Notes: a model not told the origin generated them from the letters alone. A DNA stretch of 64,000 bases from Notamacropus eugenii (GCF_028372415.1 NC_092875.1:51956771-52020770), one strand, 5' to 3'. Shown: positions 1 to 55,304, counted from the stretch's first letter. A program made the numbers and translations.

Positions 1-329
1 TTGTTTCCCTTAAATGTTATAGCCCCCAAAACTTAGTCACTTGGAATTTAGTCAAAAAATACTCACTAACGTAAAATTAAAAGAAGGTATAACTATGTGG
101 CAGTCCAAGCAGCCAGAGCCAAGCTGCCCTTGCTGTGGTAGAGTCTGAATTTTCAATTTTTTGTCTGATTCTTCTCAAAGCAGGGGGAGAGGAACCTCCA
201 CAATGCATTTGTAGAAAAGCACTATTAAGTATTCTCAATTTCCAGGTCAAAAGAGGAGAGTAGAAGCTGCCTTACTGTTTCACACTGAAACATTATCCCA
301 GTATTATATTCAACTCCTTATTGCACCAA

Positions 330-558
330 TTTTGGTTAGTTGATTAGTTGTGTCCAACTCATCTCGGGTTTTCTTGGCAAATATACTGAAGTGGTTTGCA
401 GTTTTTCAGCTCATTTTGCCAATAAGAAAACTGAGACAAACAGGATTAAGTGACTTACCCAGGTCACATACCTAGTAAGTGTCTGAGGCCACATTTAAAC
501 TCAGGTCCTTCTTATTCCAGGGCCAGTACACTATCTACTGTACCACATAGCTACCTGG
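330..558 (-). repeat. MAR1-type CORE-SINE
   Basis: Reverse-strand copy of the commonest SINE in the window. Read on the minus strand it has the tRNA-like head, the core with the phrase for a loss of a stretch of TCACTTAA, and the RTE-like tail with the TTGGACACAACT-type end. It is diverged, so it is an old copy. The 329 bases before it hold nothing I recognise. Confidence 0.8.
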
Positions 559-559
559 G

Positions 560-1232
560 AAATACCTTCCCTTTCCATCCCGTCACCTCTACAATCAGAC
601 ACTCTTCTTGAATTCTCCTAGTAAGTCACAATTGATCCCCCAAACTCAGGAAAGACTCAACCACAAAGCACTATGTCTTGCCATTTTAAAGGTTCCTGAT
701 ACAGTGCAACCATCATGATGTTTCACAGCCATCCTTTATATTACCTTCCAGCTATCCTTTATATTACCTTCCCCATACACCTTCCTCAGGGATCTCTTTA
801 AAACCTAAAGCTCCAACCAATCCAGATAAAAATAGCTATGGGCTAAAAAGGAAGCTGCTTCAGATAGATTGCCCAAGGTTCCTTCAGACTATGGACAATC
901 CATGTTCTCTGTTGTAAAGGCCCTCACAGGTCTGTTATTCTGAACTTCCATACTCTTTTCTCATTGGGCTACATTACATTATTCTTCTTTTTGGTCTTTT
1001 CTCATTCTCTTATTCCTGATTACAAAATATTGCATAACAGCAGCAAGTGGTGAGTGTAGAAATGGGTACAAGAAGATCTAGTGCCAGCTGGAGAATCAGA
1101 GAACATATAGGCCTTGGAGTCAACCAACCATGGAAAACTTGGGGCCAAAGCCCTGAACAATCTTAGGGTGTGAGCCAGACCCTGGTATCAAAGATCAGGA
1201 TGAGGCCTTGAAACAGAAACAGAAAGACAAGT
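560..1232. other. Unassigned upstream flank
   Basis: AT-balanced unique sequence with no convincing open reading frame, splice-bounded exon or familiar repeat. It ends exactly at the target-site duplication of the BRK1 retrocopy. Confidence 0.5.
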
Positions 1233-2195
1233 AAGAATGATTCAGGTGGGCGGCTGGGTCGGGTGGGGGCCATGGAGGGGCAGGAGGATCCGGTGCAGCT
1301 GGAGATCCACCAGGACTGGGCAAACCGCGAATACATGGAGGTCAGCAGCAGCAGCATCAAGAAGATTGCGGACTTCCTTAACTCGTTCGATATGTCCTGT
1401 TATTCAAGGCTTGCAACACTAAATGAGAAACTGACAGCTCTGGAAAGGAGAATTGAGTACATTGAAGCAAGGGTAACAAAGGGTGAGACCCTTACCTAGA
1501 CCAGTGCAATACACCTGCTGAACAGTCACCTTGGAGAACACAAGCCTGTATGGGAGAGGCGCCAGCACACTCCAGCTCCTTCCTGACTCCTTACAGAGTG
1601 CCAGGGCTTGTTCTTGCTTTTCTGTTTTGAAAATGTGGCCTTTGGGCTCTACCATTTGCATCTATGGGTGTGTGGAGTGGGGGAGAAGTCCAGGGGGAAC
1701 TCTCGGAAAAAACATTGGGCATTTTACTTAAGTGACTTTTTTTTACTTGGAGATATTTGTCAAAGTGGTTGAAAAGCTGGAAGTTTGGGACCCTCCTTAA
1801 CATGCCCCTGTCATCCTCTTCTTCAGTCCCTGCCCCCTGCAGCATCCCAGGTCTGAGATGGCTGAACAACATTTCCATCAGATCCACATTGTCATTCCCA
1901 GTAGGGCTCTCTGTTCACTGCCGATTGTTGGTGGGAGGTGCTGAACTCCATTCTGAGGGGGCGTGGTGTTGGGCTTTGTCCAGGCTGATGCCCTCGAGCA
2001 GGGCGAGTTGGCTGCTGTAGAATGTTGTTACTAATCTGCCAGGTTTTCTGTCCTTTTAAGGGAGGTGGGGCTGGGCTCTCACATGGCTGGAGGGGCCATT
2101 TTCAAAGTCTGTTTCTTTTTTGTCATGTGAGGTGTCTCTGCCTGTCATGTCTTCCCAATAAACTTCTCAACTAAAAAAAAAAAAGAATGATTCAG
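1233..2195 (+). pseudogene. BRK1: BRK1 (HSPC300) processed retrocopy
   Basis: A full-length intronless copy of BRK1 mRNA. BRK1 is the smallest subunit of the WAVE regulatory complex, which drives Arp2/3 actin branching. Hallmarks of L1-mediated retroposition are all visible: a perfect 13-bp duplication AAGAATGATTCAG at 1233-1245 and 2183-2195, a short 5' UTR, no introns, a 3' UTR of about 670 bp with AATAAA at 2157-2162, and a poly(A) run at 2173-2184. The 75-codon frame (1272-1499) is unbroken. It lies 3.7 kb upstream of MYO1F on the same strand. The intact frame and clean duplication suggest a fairly recent insertion; whether it is expressed cannot be told. Confidence 0.93.
1272..1499 (+). 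CDS. Intact BRK1-like reading frame in the retrocopy
   Basis: Seventy-five codons, the same length as human BRK1. The coiled-coil core ([15 protein letters not shown], then [20 protein letters not shown]) is kept. Against human BRK1 as I remember it there are about six changes: Glu2 for Ala, Leu10 for Arg, Met22 for Ile, Ser25 and Ser26 for Ile-Thr, and Tyr44 for Arg. The start is the ATG at 1272 because it gives the family N-terminus; the longer frame from a GTG at 1263 is UTR. Arg44 lies in the conserved helix, so its loss may matter. It is either a young pseudogene or a functional retrogene. Confidence 0.7.
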   Translation: MEGQEDPVQLEIHQDWANREYMEVSSSSIKKIADFLNSFDMSCYSRLATLNEKLTALERRIEYIEARVTKGETLT

Positions 2196-2500
2196 AAAGT
2201 AAGGGTCGGCACTAAAAGAAGTTCAGGATACAAGTGGATAGACAAGTAATAGAATACCCACACACTAGAGGCCCAGAGGCCCAACAAACAAGGTAGGGAA
2301 GTGTGTAATTCCTGTGTAACTACAGAAATGCAAGACAAAGATCGACAGCTCTACCCCCTCTTGCCATGGGAAGCTTCATGAGTCTAAGCAACTTCTAGGG
2401 GCATGGTGGGCATTGGAAAGAATTTGCTCTCTTCCAGCTCAAATATAAAACATATAAAACTGGTGAGCATTATAGGTTTGTGTCCCACCTGGGGTGCCAG
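2196..2500. other. Unassigned flank
   Basis: Sequence after the BRK1 retrocopy; no gene or familiar repeat seen. Confidence 0.4.
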
Positions 2501-2750
2501 GGCAGCTAGATGGTACAGTGGATAGAGTAACAGTCCTGGAGTCAGGAGGACCTGAGTTCATATCTAGCCTCAGACACTTACTAGCTATATGACCCTGGGC
2601 AAGTCACTTAACCCTGTTTGCCCCAGTTCCTCATCTGTAAAATGAGCTGGATAAGGAAATGACAAGGCACTCCAGTATCTTTGCCAAGAAAACCCCAAAG
2701 GGGTTCACAGACAGTAGGACATGACTAAAAACTACTCAATAACAGCAAAA
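2501..2750 (+). repeat. MAR1-type CORE-SINE
   Basis: Full-length copy beginning GGCAGCTAGATGGTACAGTG, with the core TGACCCTGGGCAAGTCACTT and the tail CCAAGAAAACCCCAAA, ending in an A-rich run that passes into a GA repeat. Confidence 0.88.
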
Positions 2751-3029
2751 AAAGAGAGAGAGAACTGCCAGTTGGAGAAAGCAAAAGGAGTTCAAAAGAT
2801 AGATTTGAGCTGAAGGACTCTCATTATGCTGGCTAGGTGCCCAAGGGACCTGACTCACAAAAGAACTGGAAGAGCCTGAAGCTATCTCCTAAGTGTCCTT
2901 AGGGAAAAAAGCCAAAATAGCTGCTGCAGTTCAGTAAAGAACCAGCGGATGGCAGTGGTCAGTCAGGATTTTAGTTGGTAATAGCAGTTCAATGGAGTTG
3001 CAGAAGATGGCAGTAGAGTCTCTGAAAAC

Positions 3030-3250
3030 AATATAAGCATTTATCTAGTCCTTCAAAGTCTGCTGACGTTTTAGATATATTATCTCATTTGACCTCCACC
3101 ACCCTGTGAGATAAGCACTATTGTTATCCCTGTTTTGTAGAAGAAGAAACTGAGACTGAGAGTTTAAGTGATTTTATCCTGGGTCACCGCTAGTAAGTGT
3201 CTGAGGTAGGATTTGAACTCAGGACTTCCTGACTCCAGGCCCAGTGCTTT
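3030..3250 (-). repeat. MIR/THER1-type SINE
   Basis: Minus-strand SINE with the complement of the core (GTAAGTGTCTGAGGTAGGAT) and of the MIR tail near its left end. Old and diverged. Flanking sequence to 3557 shows nothing further. Confidence 0.7.
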
Positions 3251-3557
3251 CCCACACCCAGAACACATAGAACTTATAGGCACACATCAGAAACATTCCT
3301 CAACTGGCATATAACATAGTCATAGGAAAATTCATACTTCATTCCACCCCCACTATGCACAACGGCTTGCATTCCCATACCATGAGTGGGAAAGGAAATA
3401 CACATTCCATCCACACCCCCATCTCACAGTCCTAGGACTGCATTCCAGTTGGAAAAATCCCTGTGCTTCTGAAACCCAGAAAGCAGCTCAGGGTATCAAT
3501 CCATTACACTGCTTCCTACTGGTTCTGCCCCTGAATTGCAACTGCTCCTAGAGACCA

Positions 3558-3810
3558 AGAGGGGCTAGGTGGCACCAAAGTGCTTGGAGTCAGGAAAATT
3601 CATCTTCCTGAGCTCAAATCTGACTTCAGACACTTGCTAACTGTGTGACCCTGGGCAAGTCACTTAACCCTGTTTGCCTCCATTTCCTCATCTGTTAAAT
3701 GCGTTGGAGAAGGGGATGCCAAACATTTCAGCATCTTTGACAAGAAAACCCCAAATGGCGTCAGGAAGAGTCGGACATGGCCAAAATGACTGAACAACCA
3801 CAACAACCTA
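3558..3810 (+). repeat. MAR1-type CORE-SINE
   Basis: Core CTGTGTGACCCTGGGCAAGT and RTE-like end (GAGTCGGACATGGCCAAAAT then ACAACCACAACAA) are clear. Confidence 0.85.
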
Positions 3811-3939
3811 GGGGAGAAATGACAATTCAGAAACTAAGCCATAGCCTAAGAGCTATACTGTACCAACTCTTGTGAACCATAGCTGCTATTGCCTAATCAA
3901 CACAGGCAAAATACCTCTGAGCCAACTCTGACTTGGCCT

Positions 3940-4320
3940 AGAGTCAAGAAGACCTGAATTCAAATACAGCCTCAGATACTTACTAGCTGTGTTACCTCAG
4001 GTAAGTCACTTAACCTCTGCCTGCCTATGTTTCCTCTATTGTAAAATAAGGATAATAATAGTGCCTACCTCCCAGGTTGTTGTGAGAATTGAATGAGATA
4101 ATCTTTAAAAACTTTTTCAATTAATGATCACCTATTTAATCTTCTTCTCACTTCTGCCTCCTGACCCAAAAAAGAACAAAAACATAACTTTTGTGAAAAA
4201 TAGCCTCGGTCAAGCAAAACCAATTTCCACGCTGGCCATAGGAGATAAAATTTGTGCAGTGCCTGGTCCACAATAAGCACGATATAAATGCTAGCTATTA
4301 CCGTTGTTTTTGTTATTATC
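3940..4320 (+). repeat. MIR/THER1-type SINE split by an insertion
   Basis: The SINE head and core run to about 4112, and its tail (GTGCAGTGCCTGGTCCACAA, then a run of ATTATTA type) resumes near 4250. The roughly 135 bases between resemble a sliver of marsupial L1 3' UTR. Confidence 0.65.
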
Positions 4321-4469
4321 ACACACTCAACACTGGGTGAGTAAATTCTTTTCACCTCCCATCACACCCCTTGGAAGCTAGTCTAGGTTCATGTGAAAAT
4401 TCTTGGAACCTGCATCTAGCAAAATTGGACGGGCAACATAGAGATGGCCACATCTGTCCTGCGTTGATT

Positions 4470-4920
4470 CAGTAGCCTTGGTTTGGGGGCCAAAAGGCTT
4501 GAGTCATGGTGCTGATTCTGCCATTGAGCAAGTTTTTATCCCTCGTTGGGTCTCAGGCTCCCCCTGTGTAAAAATGAGAATATTGAACCTGATGATCTCA
4601 AAAGTCCCTGCCAGCTCTGTGTGTCTGGGCCTCAGATGGGGAACTTTTATCTATTTCCAATGTGACCCACTTAGGAGGGCATGTAGATAGATGAATGGCA
4701 GCTTTCCAGTTGCAGAGCCCACTTTGACTTTCCTGTGACTTCTCATCACAGATTCTATTTCCAACTCTGCTACTGAGGTGCTGTGTGACCTTAGGCAAGT
4801 CATATCTTTTTGCTGAGTCTTTACTTCCTCCTGGAGTAAAGGGGGAGAATAACCCTTCCCAGTCTCCCTCTTGGGGGTATTATCAAATAAGACCACGAAT
4901 GGGAAAAGGTTTTGAAAAGT
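4470..4920 (+). repeat. Two MIR-like fragments
   Basis: Degraded MIR cores at about 4480-4640 and 4735-4920, recognisable by the TGTGTGACCTTAGGCAAGTC motif in the second and the AAAATGAGAATATTGAACCT stretch in the first. Confidence 0.55.
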
Positions 4921-5214
4921 CTCACAAAAAGTCCCTTTAGGAGAAAAAAGTTCTTCCTCACATCTGATCTCAGTCTATTTATGTATGTTTTGTCCTTGGC
5001 GTGTCCCTAGCAGAAAGAAAGAAATTGATTCTGGTTTCCCATCATTCTCTGAATAAGAGTTCCACATTTCAGACAACTGTTGTTACAACACCCCAACCTC
5101 AGCCTCAGCCTCAGCCTTCCCTTCAACCTTTTCCCCCAGGCTTCTTCCCAGTCCCTGAAAAATGTGGCTGTGGAGCTTGGTTGGGCTATATGGGGCTCCC
5201 AGACCCACCATTTA

Positions 5215-5545
5215 ATTCCACAAACTTTTACTAAGAACCTACTATGTGCTTAATATGCAGGTCACTAGGGGGCACAGTTGCTGAGCCTGGAGTCCTCTTC
5301 CCTAGTCCAAGTCTGACCTCAGACACTTACTAGCTGTGTGATCCTGGGCAAGTCACTTAACCCTGTTTGCCTCAGTTCCTCATCTGTAAAATGAGATGGA
5401 AAAGGAAATGGCAAATTCCTCTGGTATCTTTGCCGAGAAAACCCCAAATGGAATCACAAAGAGTCAGACAAGACAACAACAACATGTAAACACATTTACA
5501 TACAGAGACAAAAATGAATACAGCTCCCTGCTCTCAAGGGGCTTA
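5215..5545 (+). repeat. MAR1-type SINE nested in an older repeat
   Basis: An older mammalian repeat (TACTATGTGCTTAATATGCA at the left, CAAGGGGCTTATAGTCAGTC at the right) is split by a MAR1-type SINE at about 5265-5490, whose tail ends CAGACAAGACAACAACAACA. Confidence 0.7.
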
Positions 5546-5639
5546 TAGTCAGTCTACTGACCAAAGGTGAAATTAACAGAATCAAAGGTGCCTCCCAGAG
5601 TGTCCTAGACTTACTTCTAGGGGACCCATGACACCATCC

Positions 5640-5800
5640 TGCCCCCTCCTCACAGGAGGCCTCTGCTCTCTCTGTGGTGAGAGCTCCTTCTCCCCTGGCC
5701 CTGCCCCTCCCAGTGATAGGAAGTGGGTGTGGGGGAGCTGAGGCCTTTGTAAGAGGAACTGATGCTCCCAGTCCTGCTACCCAGGAGCCAGCACCAGGCT
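5640..5800 (+). promoter_or_regulatory. MYO1F: Probable MYO1F promoter
   Basis: GC-moderate, TATA-less sequence just before exon 1. It holds an ETS/PU.1-type site, AGGAAGTG, at 5718-5725 and a second GAGGAACT at 5753-5760. PU.1 sites drive many TATA-less myeloid genes and MYO1F is expressed mainly in leukocytes, so the assignment is reasonable, but the start of transcription is inferred from context and not seen. Confidence 0.45.
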
Positions 5801-5830
5801 ATGTGTGAATCCCTACCAGGAGCCCCCTGA
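5762..5830 (+). other. Possible upstream ORF in the MYO1F 5' UTR
   Basis: ATG at 5762 opens a 22-codon frame that ends in TGA at 5830; a second ATG at 5801 is in the same frame. It is out of frame with the MYO1F start at 5916. It matters only if transcription begins upstream of it. Confidence 0.3.
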
Positions 5831-5915
5831 ACCTGGCTCTCCCAACAGCCACAGACACCTGCTTCACCCCAGGGGAACCAACCTAGAGCCACAGGGACCG
5901 AGAAGTGCAGCCACT

Positions 5916-50043
<44,128 letters not shown>

Positions 50044-50489
50044 GACCCCAGGAAATCTGGGAGTCAGAATGGAATTCTTTCCAGCCCTCACATCTGCCCC
50101 ATCTCTACTCCAAACTTCTTCTAGGGGAGCTGAACCTCCATCGCATGGACCTCTCAGAAGTTTGGCAGCAATGGGGCAGCTCAAGGCCCCTGGATTTTTC
50201 CATGAGGAGCTGGGTCCTTATAACAGGAAATCCCTCCTCACCTATTGACCCACTGCCCTCTTTCCCAGCTCTCCCTAGGAGAAGCCAAGTACCTGTCCTT
50301 CCTCATGGAGGAGGAGCAGGGCAGGAGGCCTCTTCGTCCTGGACCTTTCCAGGCTGAGACTTGGGGGTTGGGGGAGAGAAGAGAAACCAAGGACGAAGGA
50401 CTAGAGAGCAACTGCCTGGGTTTACTCCAAAGGAAGGACTCAGAAACAATGTCTCTACTAACAGACAGAACATGGTCTGGTGTTTTCCT

Positions 50490-50945
50490 TCACAGGTGAT
50501 ACAGCAGATAGCCTGAAGTTAGGAAGTCTTTGAGCCTGCCTCAGATACTTCCTAGTGGTATGACCCTGGACAAGTCATTTAACTTCTGTTTGCCTCAGTT
50601 TCCTCATCTGTAAAATGGGGATAATAACAATACCTACCTCGCAGATTGGTTCTGAGGATCTAATGAGAATCTTATTATAAAGTGCTTTGTAAATCTTAAA
50701 GTGATATTTGAGTGTCAATTATCCTGACGACAATGCCAAATACGATCCCGAGCCCTAGACTACCCACATTCACGACCATGACAGGGGCCTTAGAGATCAT
50801 CAAGCCCAAACTTCTCATGCTACAGATGGGAAAATTGAGACCCAAAGTGGGGAAGGAACTAGCCCAAGGTCATCTAGCGCATCAATGGCAGAACCGGAAT
50901 TTGAACTTGGTTCTCTTATCTCTAAACCCAGTGTTTTTCCCATCC
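50490..50945. repeat. SINEs inside the probable 3' UTR
   Basis: THER1-type copy on the + strand at about 50495-50705 (TGACCCTGGACAAGTCATTT) and a minus-strand MIR at about 50780-50945 (AAGGTCATCTAGCGCATCAA). Confidence 0.75.
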
Positions 50946-52012
50946 TACAACTCAAGAAGATACTGCCTTTATTTCCTTGAGTAAGTTCCTTCTGTTTTAG
51001 GGGACTTTTTTCCCACTTATAGGCCATTGAACTCAATGGTCTATGAGAACCCTTCGAACTTTAAATCCTGTGAACTTCTGCATGTCCACAGACCCTAAAT
51101 TTCTATAGATCATTCAGATTTACAAAGCATTTTCCTCAAAAGTTGATAGCATAACAACAGTAGCCCACAGGGGCCCCTCCACCACAGAACCCTCGTTTAG
51201 CTACACCAGGTTCTCAGTATTTTGAAGGTCAGGATCCTTGCTATACCTTTGCTCATGAGCCCCCCGCCAGCATACTTTACTTTGTACCAGTCAGATGGCA
51301 GTTAATAACAAAGGCATTAAATAGAAAATAAAATGACAAAACATTAGCCCTTCCCACCATGAGATCACTCTCCCACAAACCCATATATACATACATATAC
51401 ACAGCAAAAAGAGTGGGCTTTCACAGGAATTACATGTGGAGCATTCACACATAGGGAATACATGATCCCATTAGGGAATACAGGGCACCTAAATAAAGGA
51501 AGGGGAGAATTGATTAAGTGCTTGATTATGTGTAGAGCACCAGGCTAAATATGTGGGATACAAATAGAAAAATAAAATATTCCCTGATGTCAAGACAACA
51601 CAGATGGAAGATTTTAGTCATAAATCAGATGGAAAAACCCCATCTTTGACTGCAGCAGCAAAGCAGATGTTGAGGCATCCTTAATGTCATTTCCACTTCC
51701 AAAAAATATCAGTTCCCGATGTTGAGTCATCTGACAGTGCAAGGACTCTGGTGACAAGGACTTTCTCTTCTGGATCTTCAGTAGTGGCTGAGACTATTCC
51801 ACCCCCACCCCACCCCCTCCACCCCCTTCCACACCCAGAGAATTCAGGATCAAGGGAAAGAAGGGAAATTCATGCCTCTGCCACTTCAAAGCCTCCATCT
51901 TCTCCTACGAGTGTGATTACACTGCTCCCTGGTGGACGGGTATCCCTCCAGGATCTGCTCACTATTTTCAGTCACCTTGCTTCTTGGTTCTCCCCTGGAA
52001 ATAGTGTGATTT

Positions 52013-52018
52013 AATAAA
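52013..52018 (+). terminator. MYO1F: Candidate polyadenylation signal of MYO1F
   Basis: AATAAA followed within 15 bases by a T-rich stretch. Chosen for its context, not proved. Confidence 0.4.
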
Positions 52019-52207
52019 GCTCTTTTAGGTAGAGAAGATACAACTTTCTTCAAGCAGTAATTGCTGTGCAACTTTCATCCTGCTTCTCAGTCAAAGGAGA
52101 TGAAACTGTTATCAACAGGGCTACACAAGAAGGGAGAAAGGTCTAGACTGCCATTAGGTCAATACTTTAAACTCCTCTGTTAACTGTTTCTTTTCCAAAT
52201 TCCCCTC

Positions 52208-52780
52208 ATTTCCCTCCATTATTTTTTTCAAATAATATTTTAATTTCCCCTCCTCAGTTACATGCAAAACAATTTTTAACATTTTTTTTTAAGTTTTCTG
52301 TTCCAGATTCCATCCTTTCCTCTCTCCCCTCCCCCCTCCCTGAGGCAGTAAGGAATCTGATTTGGTTATACATGCACAATCATATAAAACAGTTCCATAT
52401 TAGTTATTTTGTGCAAAAAGACTCAAGCAGGAAGGAAGGAAAGAATAAAGAGAGAAAGAAAGAGGGAAGGAAGGAAGGAAAAAAAATGACATGCTTCAGT
52501 CTGTATTCAGACAACATCAGTTCTTTTTTCTGGAGGAAGAAAGCATTTTTCATCATGAGTCCTTAGGGATTGTCTTTGATCATTGTATTGTCAAGAAAGC
52601 TAAGACATTTACAATTCTTCTTGGTGCAATATTGCTGTTACAATGTACAATGTTCTCGTGGTTCTGCTTACCTCACTTTGTATTTGTTCATGTAAGTCTT
52701 CCCAGGTTTTTCTGAAATCATCCAGTTTGTCATTTTTTGTCAAATCTCCTAAGGAAGCTTTTAGCCTCACTCCAGAAAAA
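52208..52780 (-). mobile_element. L1 LINE 3' end
   Basis: Minus strand: T-rich left end, 3' UTR (TACATGCACAATCATATAAA), and ORF2 C-terminal remnant. A GAAAGG-type purine run lies at about 52430-52488. Confidence 0.75.
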
Positions 52781-52899
52781 CATTTCTGTTTTATGCAAAA
52801 CAGCAATTGCTGTGTTGGTCAGAGAATTCTGAGGCACTGTGATTTTTTTTATCCTGTTTGGTCCAGCAACAATACAGCCTGTTCTCTCCCTCCAACCTC

Positions 52900-53295
52900 T
52901 CTACAAATATCATTCTTCTCATTTTACATCTGGGGAAACCAAGGCCCAGAAAATATGATTTGCCCAAGGTCAAATGGATAATTAAGTGGCAGAGTCAGGA
53001 TCTGAATCCAGATTTCCTGACTCCAAATCCATTATACTATTTTCACCCTCACCAAAGAGCTTAGATTTCCTACTGTTAGGAACAGGGAGTCATTAAAAGT
53101 TCTTGAGAGGGGAAGTTAACTTATTTATTAGGAAACTGCTGATTTACAAAAGTTTAATCTGGCTTTCTGGAAAAGGAAATGGCAAACCACTCCAGTATCT
53201 CTGCCAAGAAAACCCCATGGACAGTGTTGGCATGCTGTGGTCCACGAGATCAGTAAGAGTTGGACACATGTAAACAACTGAACAACAAATCTGAC
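52900..53295. repeat. MIR and a MAR1-type SINE tail
   Basis: Minus-strand MIR at about 52915-53050; plus-strand SINE tail at about 53155-53295 (GGAAATGGCAAACCACTCCA). This tail has an extra segment CATGGACAGTGTTGGCATGC before GAGTTGGACACATG, recalling RTE/BovB LINE ends. Confidence 0.65.
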
Positions 53296-53419
53296 TTTGA
53301 AAAGGGGAGAGAAAAGAGACAAGAAGACCAGTAAGGAAACTAGTAAAAGAGAGCAAGGGAGATGGTCTAGACTGGGGTGGGAACCATGAGGAAAGAGAAG
53401 AGGGAATGGATATATTGAT

Positions 53420-53600
53420 TGATTTATTCATTAGGCATACTCATTAATTATGTTCCACGTGCAGACAACTGTGCTGGAGATAATAGAAGTTTAGATATGG
53501 CACAATTCTTGGCCTCATGAAGTTTGTGGTCTGGTAGAAGAATAAGATAGAAACACAGGTAACTAATGCAAAGTGTTACATTCTAAATTTATCAGAGAGG
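53420..53600 (+). repeat. Ancient repeat fragment
   Basis: Same unassigned family as 14695 (TATTCATTAGGCATACTCAT ... AGATATGGCACAATTCTTGG). Confidence 0.4.
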
Positions 53601-53649
53601 CACAAACAACATGTTATGTGAAGTCTGAAAGCAGAAGTTTTAGTGGAAA

Positions 53650-55300
53650 ATGATGGGAACTTTGAGAGGAAACTGTCATTCCATTCTAGAATTTGTAATG
53701 AAAAAAAGAGGAGAAATCATGGGAAGAGGGTACATTAGGACTTAGAGGAGCCCAGACCCTACTCAGACAACCCCCCCAGATGAAAGTTATAAAAACAGGC
53801 CAGGAAGAACAATGATAAATACAGCAAGAAGGATTCAACTATAAACTCCTCCATCCAGTACTGCACAAAAATCCTGCCATAATTCCATAGAAACCCTGAG
53901 GGAAGAGAAGTCAGGGGATGTGGAAGATGAAAAGTAAGCTGGTCTCACAGTAAGAGACAGGGCTAGAGAGGTGCCCAGTATAAGGTGAACCCAGAGCCCT
54001 AGCTACCACAGGAAATATAGCCAGCCCAACATCCAGGCAGCCTGTGCCCAGCCTGGCACCCAAGCAGCCTAGGTCTGAACCACAAAAAGCAACAAGACCA
54101 GACAGCATAGTCTTGGCTGCCACACTCAGGATCAAACAGGGTCTGACCATGCCATCCAGGTGTATGTGGGAATAGGGTTTGAACCAAGTACGATCCCCCA
54201 ATCCAGAAAGTAAAGCTGGAGATATGAGTAAACAGAAGAAAATGCCAAACATAATGAAGAAATAAAGTAAGAAAAGACCAAAGGGGCAAACCTGAAAGAG
54301 CTCCAAGTCCAAGTATTAGTTCAAGGGGAAAAAAAATCTTCCCCATAAAGACTAGAAGAGGATTTGGGAAGAAATGAAACAGGAGCTACAACATAGACTA
54401 GCTAGGACAGCAAGGAGAATTCAAATCTTATAATAGATAGTGGTAAACCTAGCCCAAGAATTGAACTCTCTGAAAATCAGAATGGATCAAAAAGAAGGAG
54501 AAAAAAACTGAGACAATAAAAAATATTAAAGTGACTCCAAAAGACTGAAAAAGCTAAAGAAAATGTAAGATATATGTCATTTAAAAAAACTGTTGGCAAA
54601 TAGGTCAAAGAGAAAAAAGTAATAAATTAAGATAAGTCTTAAAATTATAAGTAAAAACAAAGCTTGGATACTTTTCAGGAAATCATAACTGAAAACTGTC
54701 CCGATCTCTTAGAACCAGAGGGCAAAGTGGTCATCTCCCAAAGGAAAACCTAAAATGAAAACCCCCAGGAACATCATAGCCAAAATCCAACATCTATAGG
54801 TAAAAGGAAAAAATTACCATAAACAGCGAATAAGAGAGAATATCTAAGTCTGAAAGGTACCATGAGTTTGGGGACGTCAGGTTTTAAAGGGTTCAAAGAA
54901 GGGATAGGTAGGATCCTATATACTAAAAATCTACAGGATAAAGCCCAGGGAGTATGAGAAGACATAAGGAATCTAATTTTGCAGCCACAAAGTGAAACAA
55001 TTCTGGTTTGGAGGAAAAGTTACCTAAAAATGTATATGTAGATATACAGAGATACCTGACAACACAGATTTTTTAGAGACAGAGCACAGAAGCAAGGCAA
55101 TAGAGGATGGACCCCAAAGCATGTCTCAGTCCTATAAGAATGTCAGGAGCACAAAAACTCAGAATGAGCCAAGGTTGATGAACCAAACTAAAGACAAGAA
55201 AAGGGAGTTTTTAGTCCTGGGGAGGGGAGAGGAAGGAGGGGATGTCAAAGAATTCACTGGATCAGAGTGGATGGTCCATTGAGAGAAGATAGAGTCATAT
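53650..55300 (+). mobile_element. LINE-derived block resembling L1 5' part and ORF1
   Basis: Much decayed. The clearest trace is at 54755-54793, KTPRNIIAKIQHL, which matches the RPRNIIVKFLRY region of mammalian L1 ORF1p; before it come ENCPDLLEPEGKVVI and Lys-rich coiled-coil-like sequence. Many stops in every frame. The part before about 54300 is assigned only by continuity. Confidence 0.45.
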
Positions 55301-55304
55301 AACT

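Larger units (their letters stand above)
50044..52035 (+). other. MYO1F: Probable MYO1F 3' UTR
   Basis: No splice-bounded exon follows the stop. A canonical AATAAA at 52013-52018 in the context TTTAATAAAGCTCTTTT is the best candidate end of the transcript. Other AATAAA copies occur near 51325, 51493 and 51570, so a shorter UTR is possible. It includes a THER1-type SINE and a MIR. Confidence 0.4.

Noticed and set aside
1591-1887. 98-codon minus-strand frame over the BRK1 3' UTR
   Set aside because: Antisense to a retrocopied UTR, with no family resemblance.
2501-2580. tRNA-like heads of SINEs as possible tRNA genes
   Set aside because: They resemble tRNA only through the SINE promoter boxes, lack a cloverleaf fold and recur with the same SINE body.
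53911-54346. Two overlapping hydrophobic minus-strand frames (133 and 115 codons)
   Set aside because: They are antisense to a decayed LINE block and resemble no membrane protein family.
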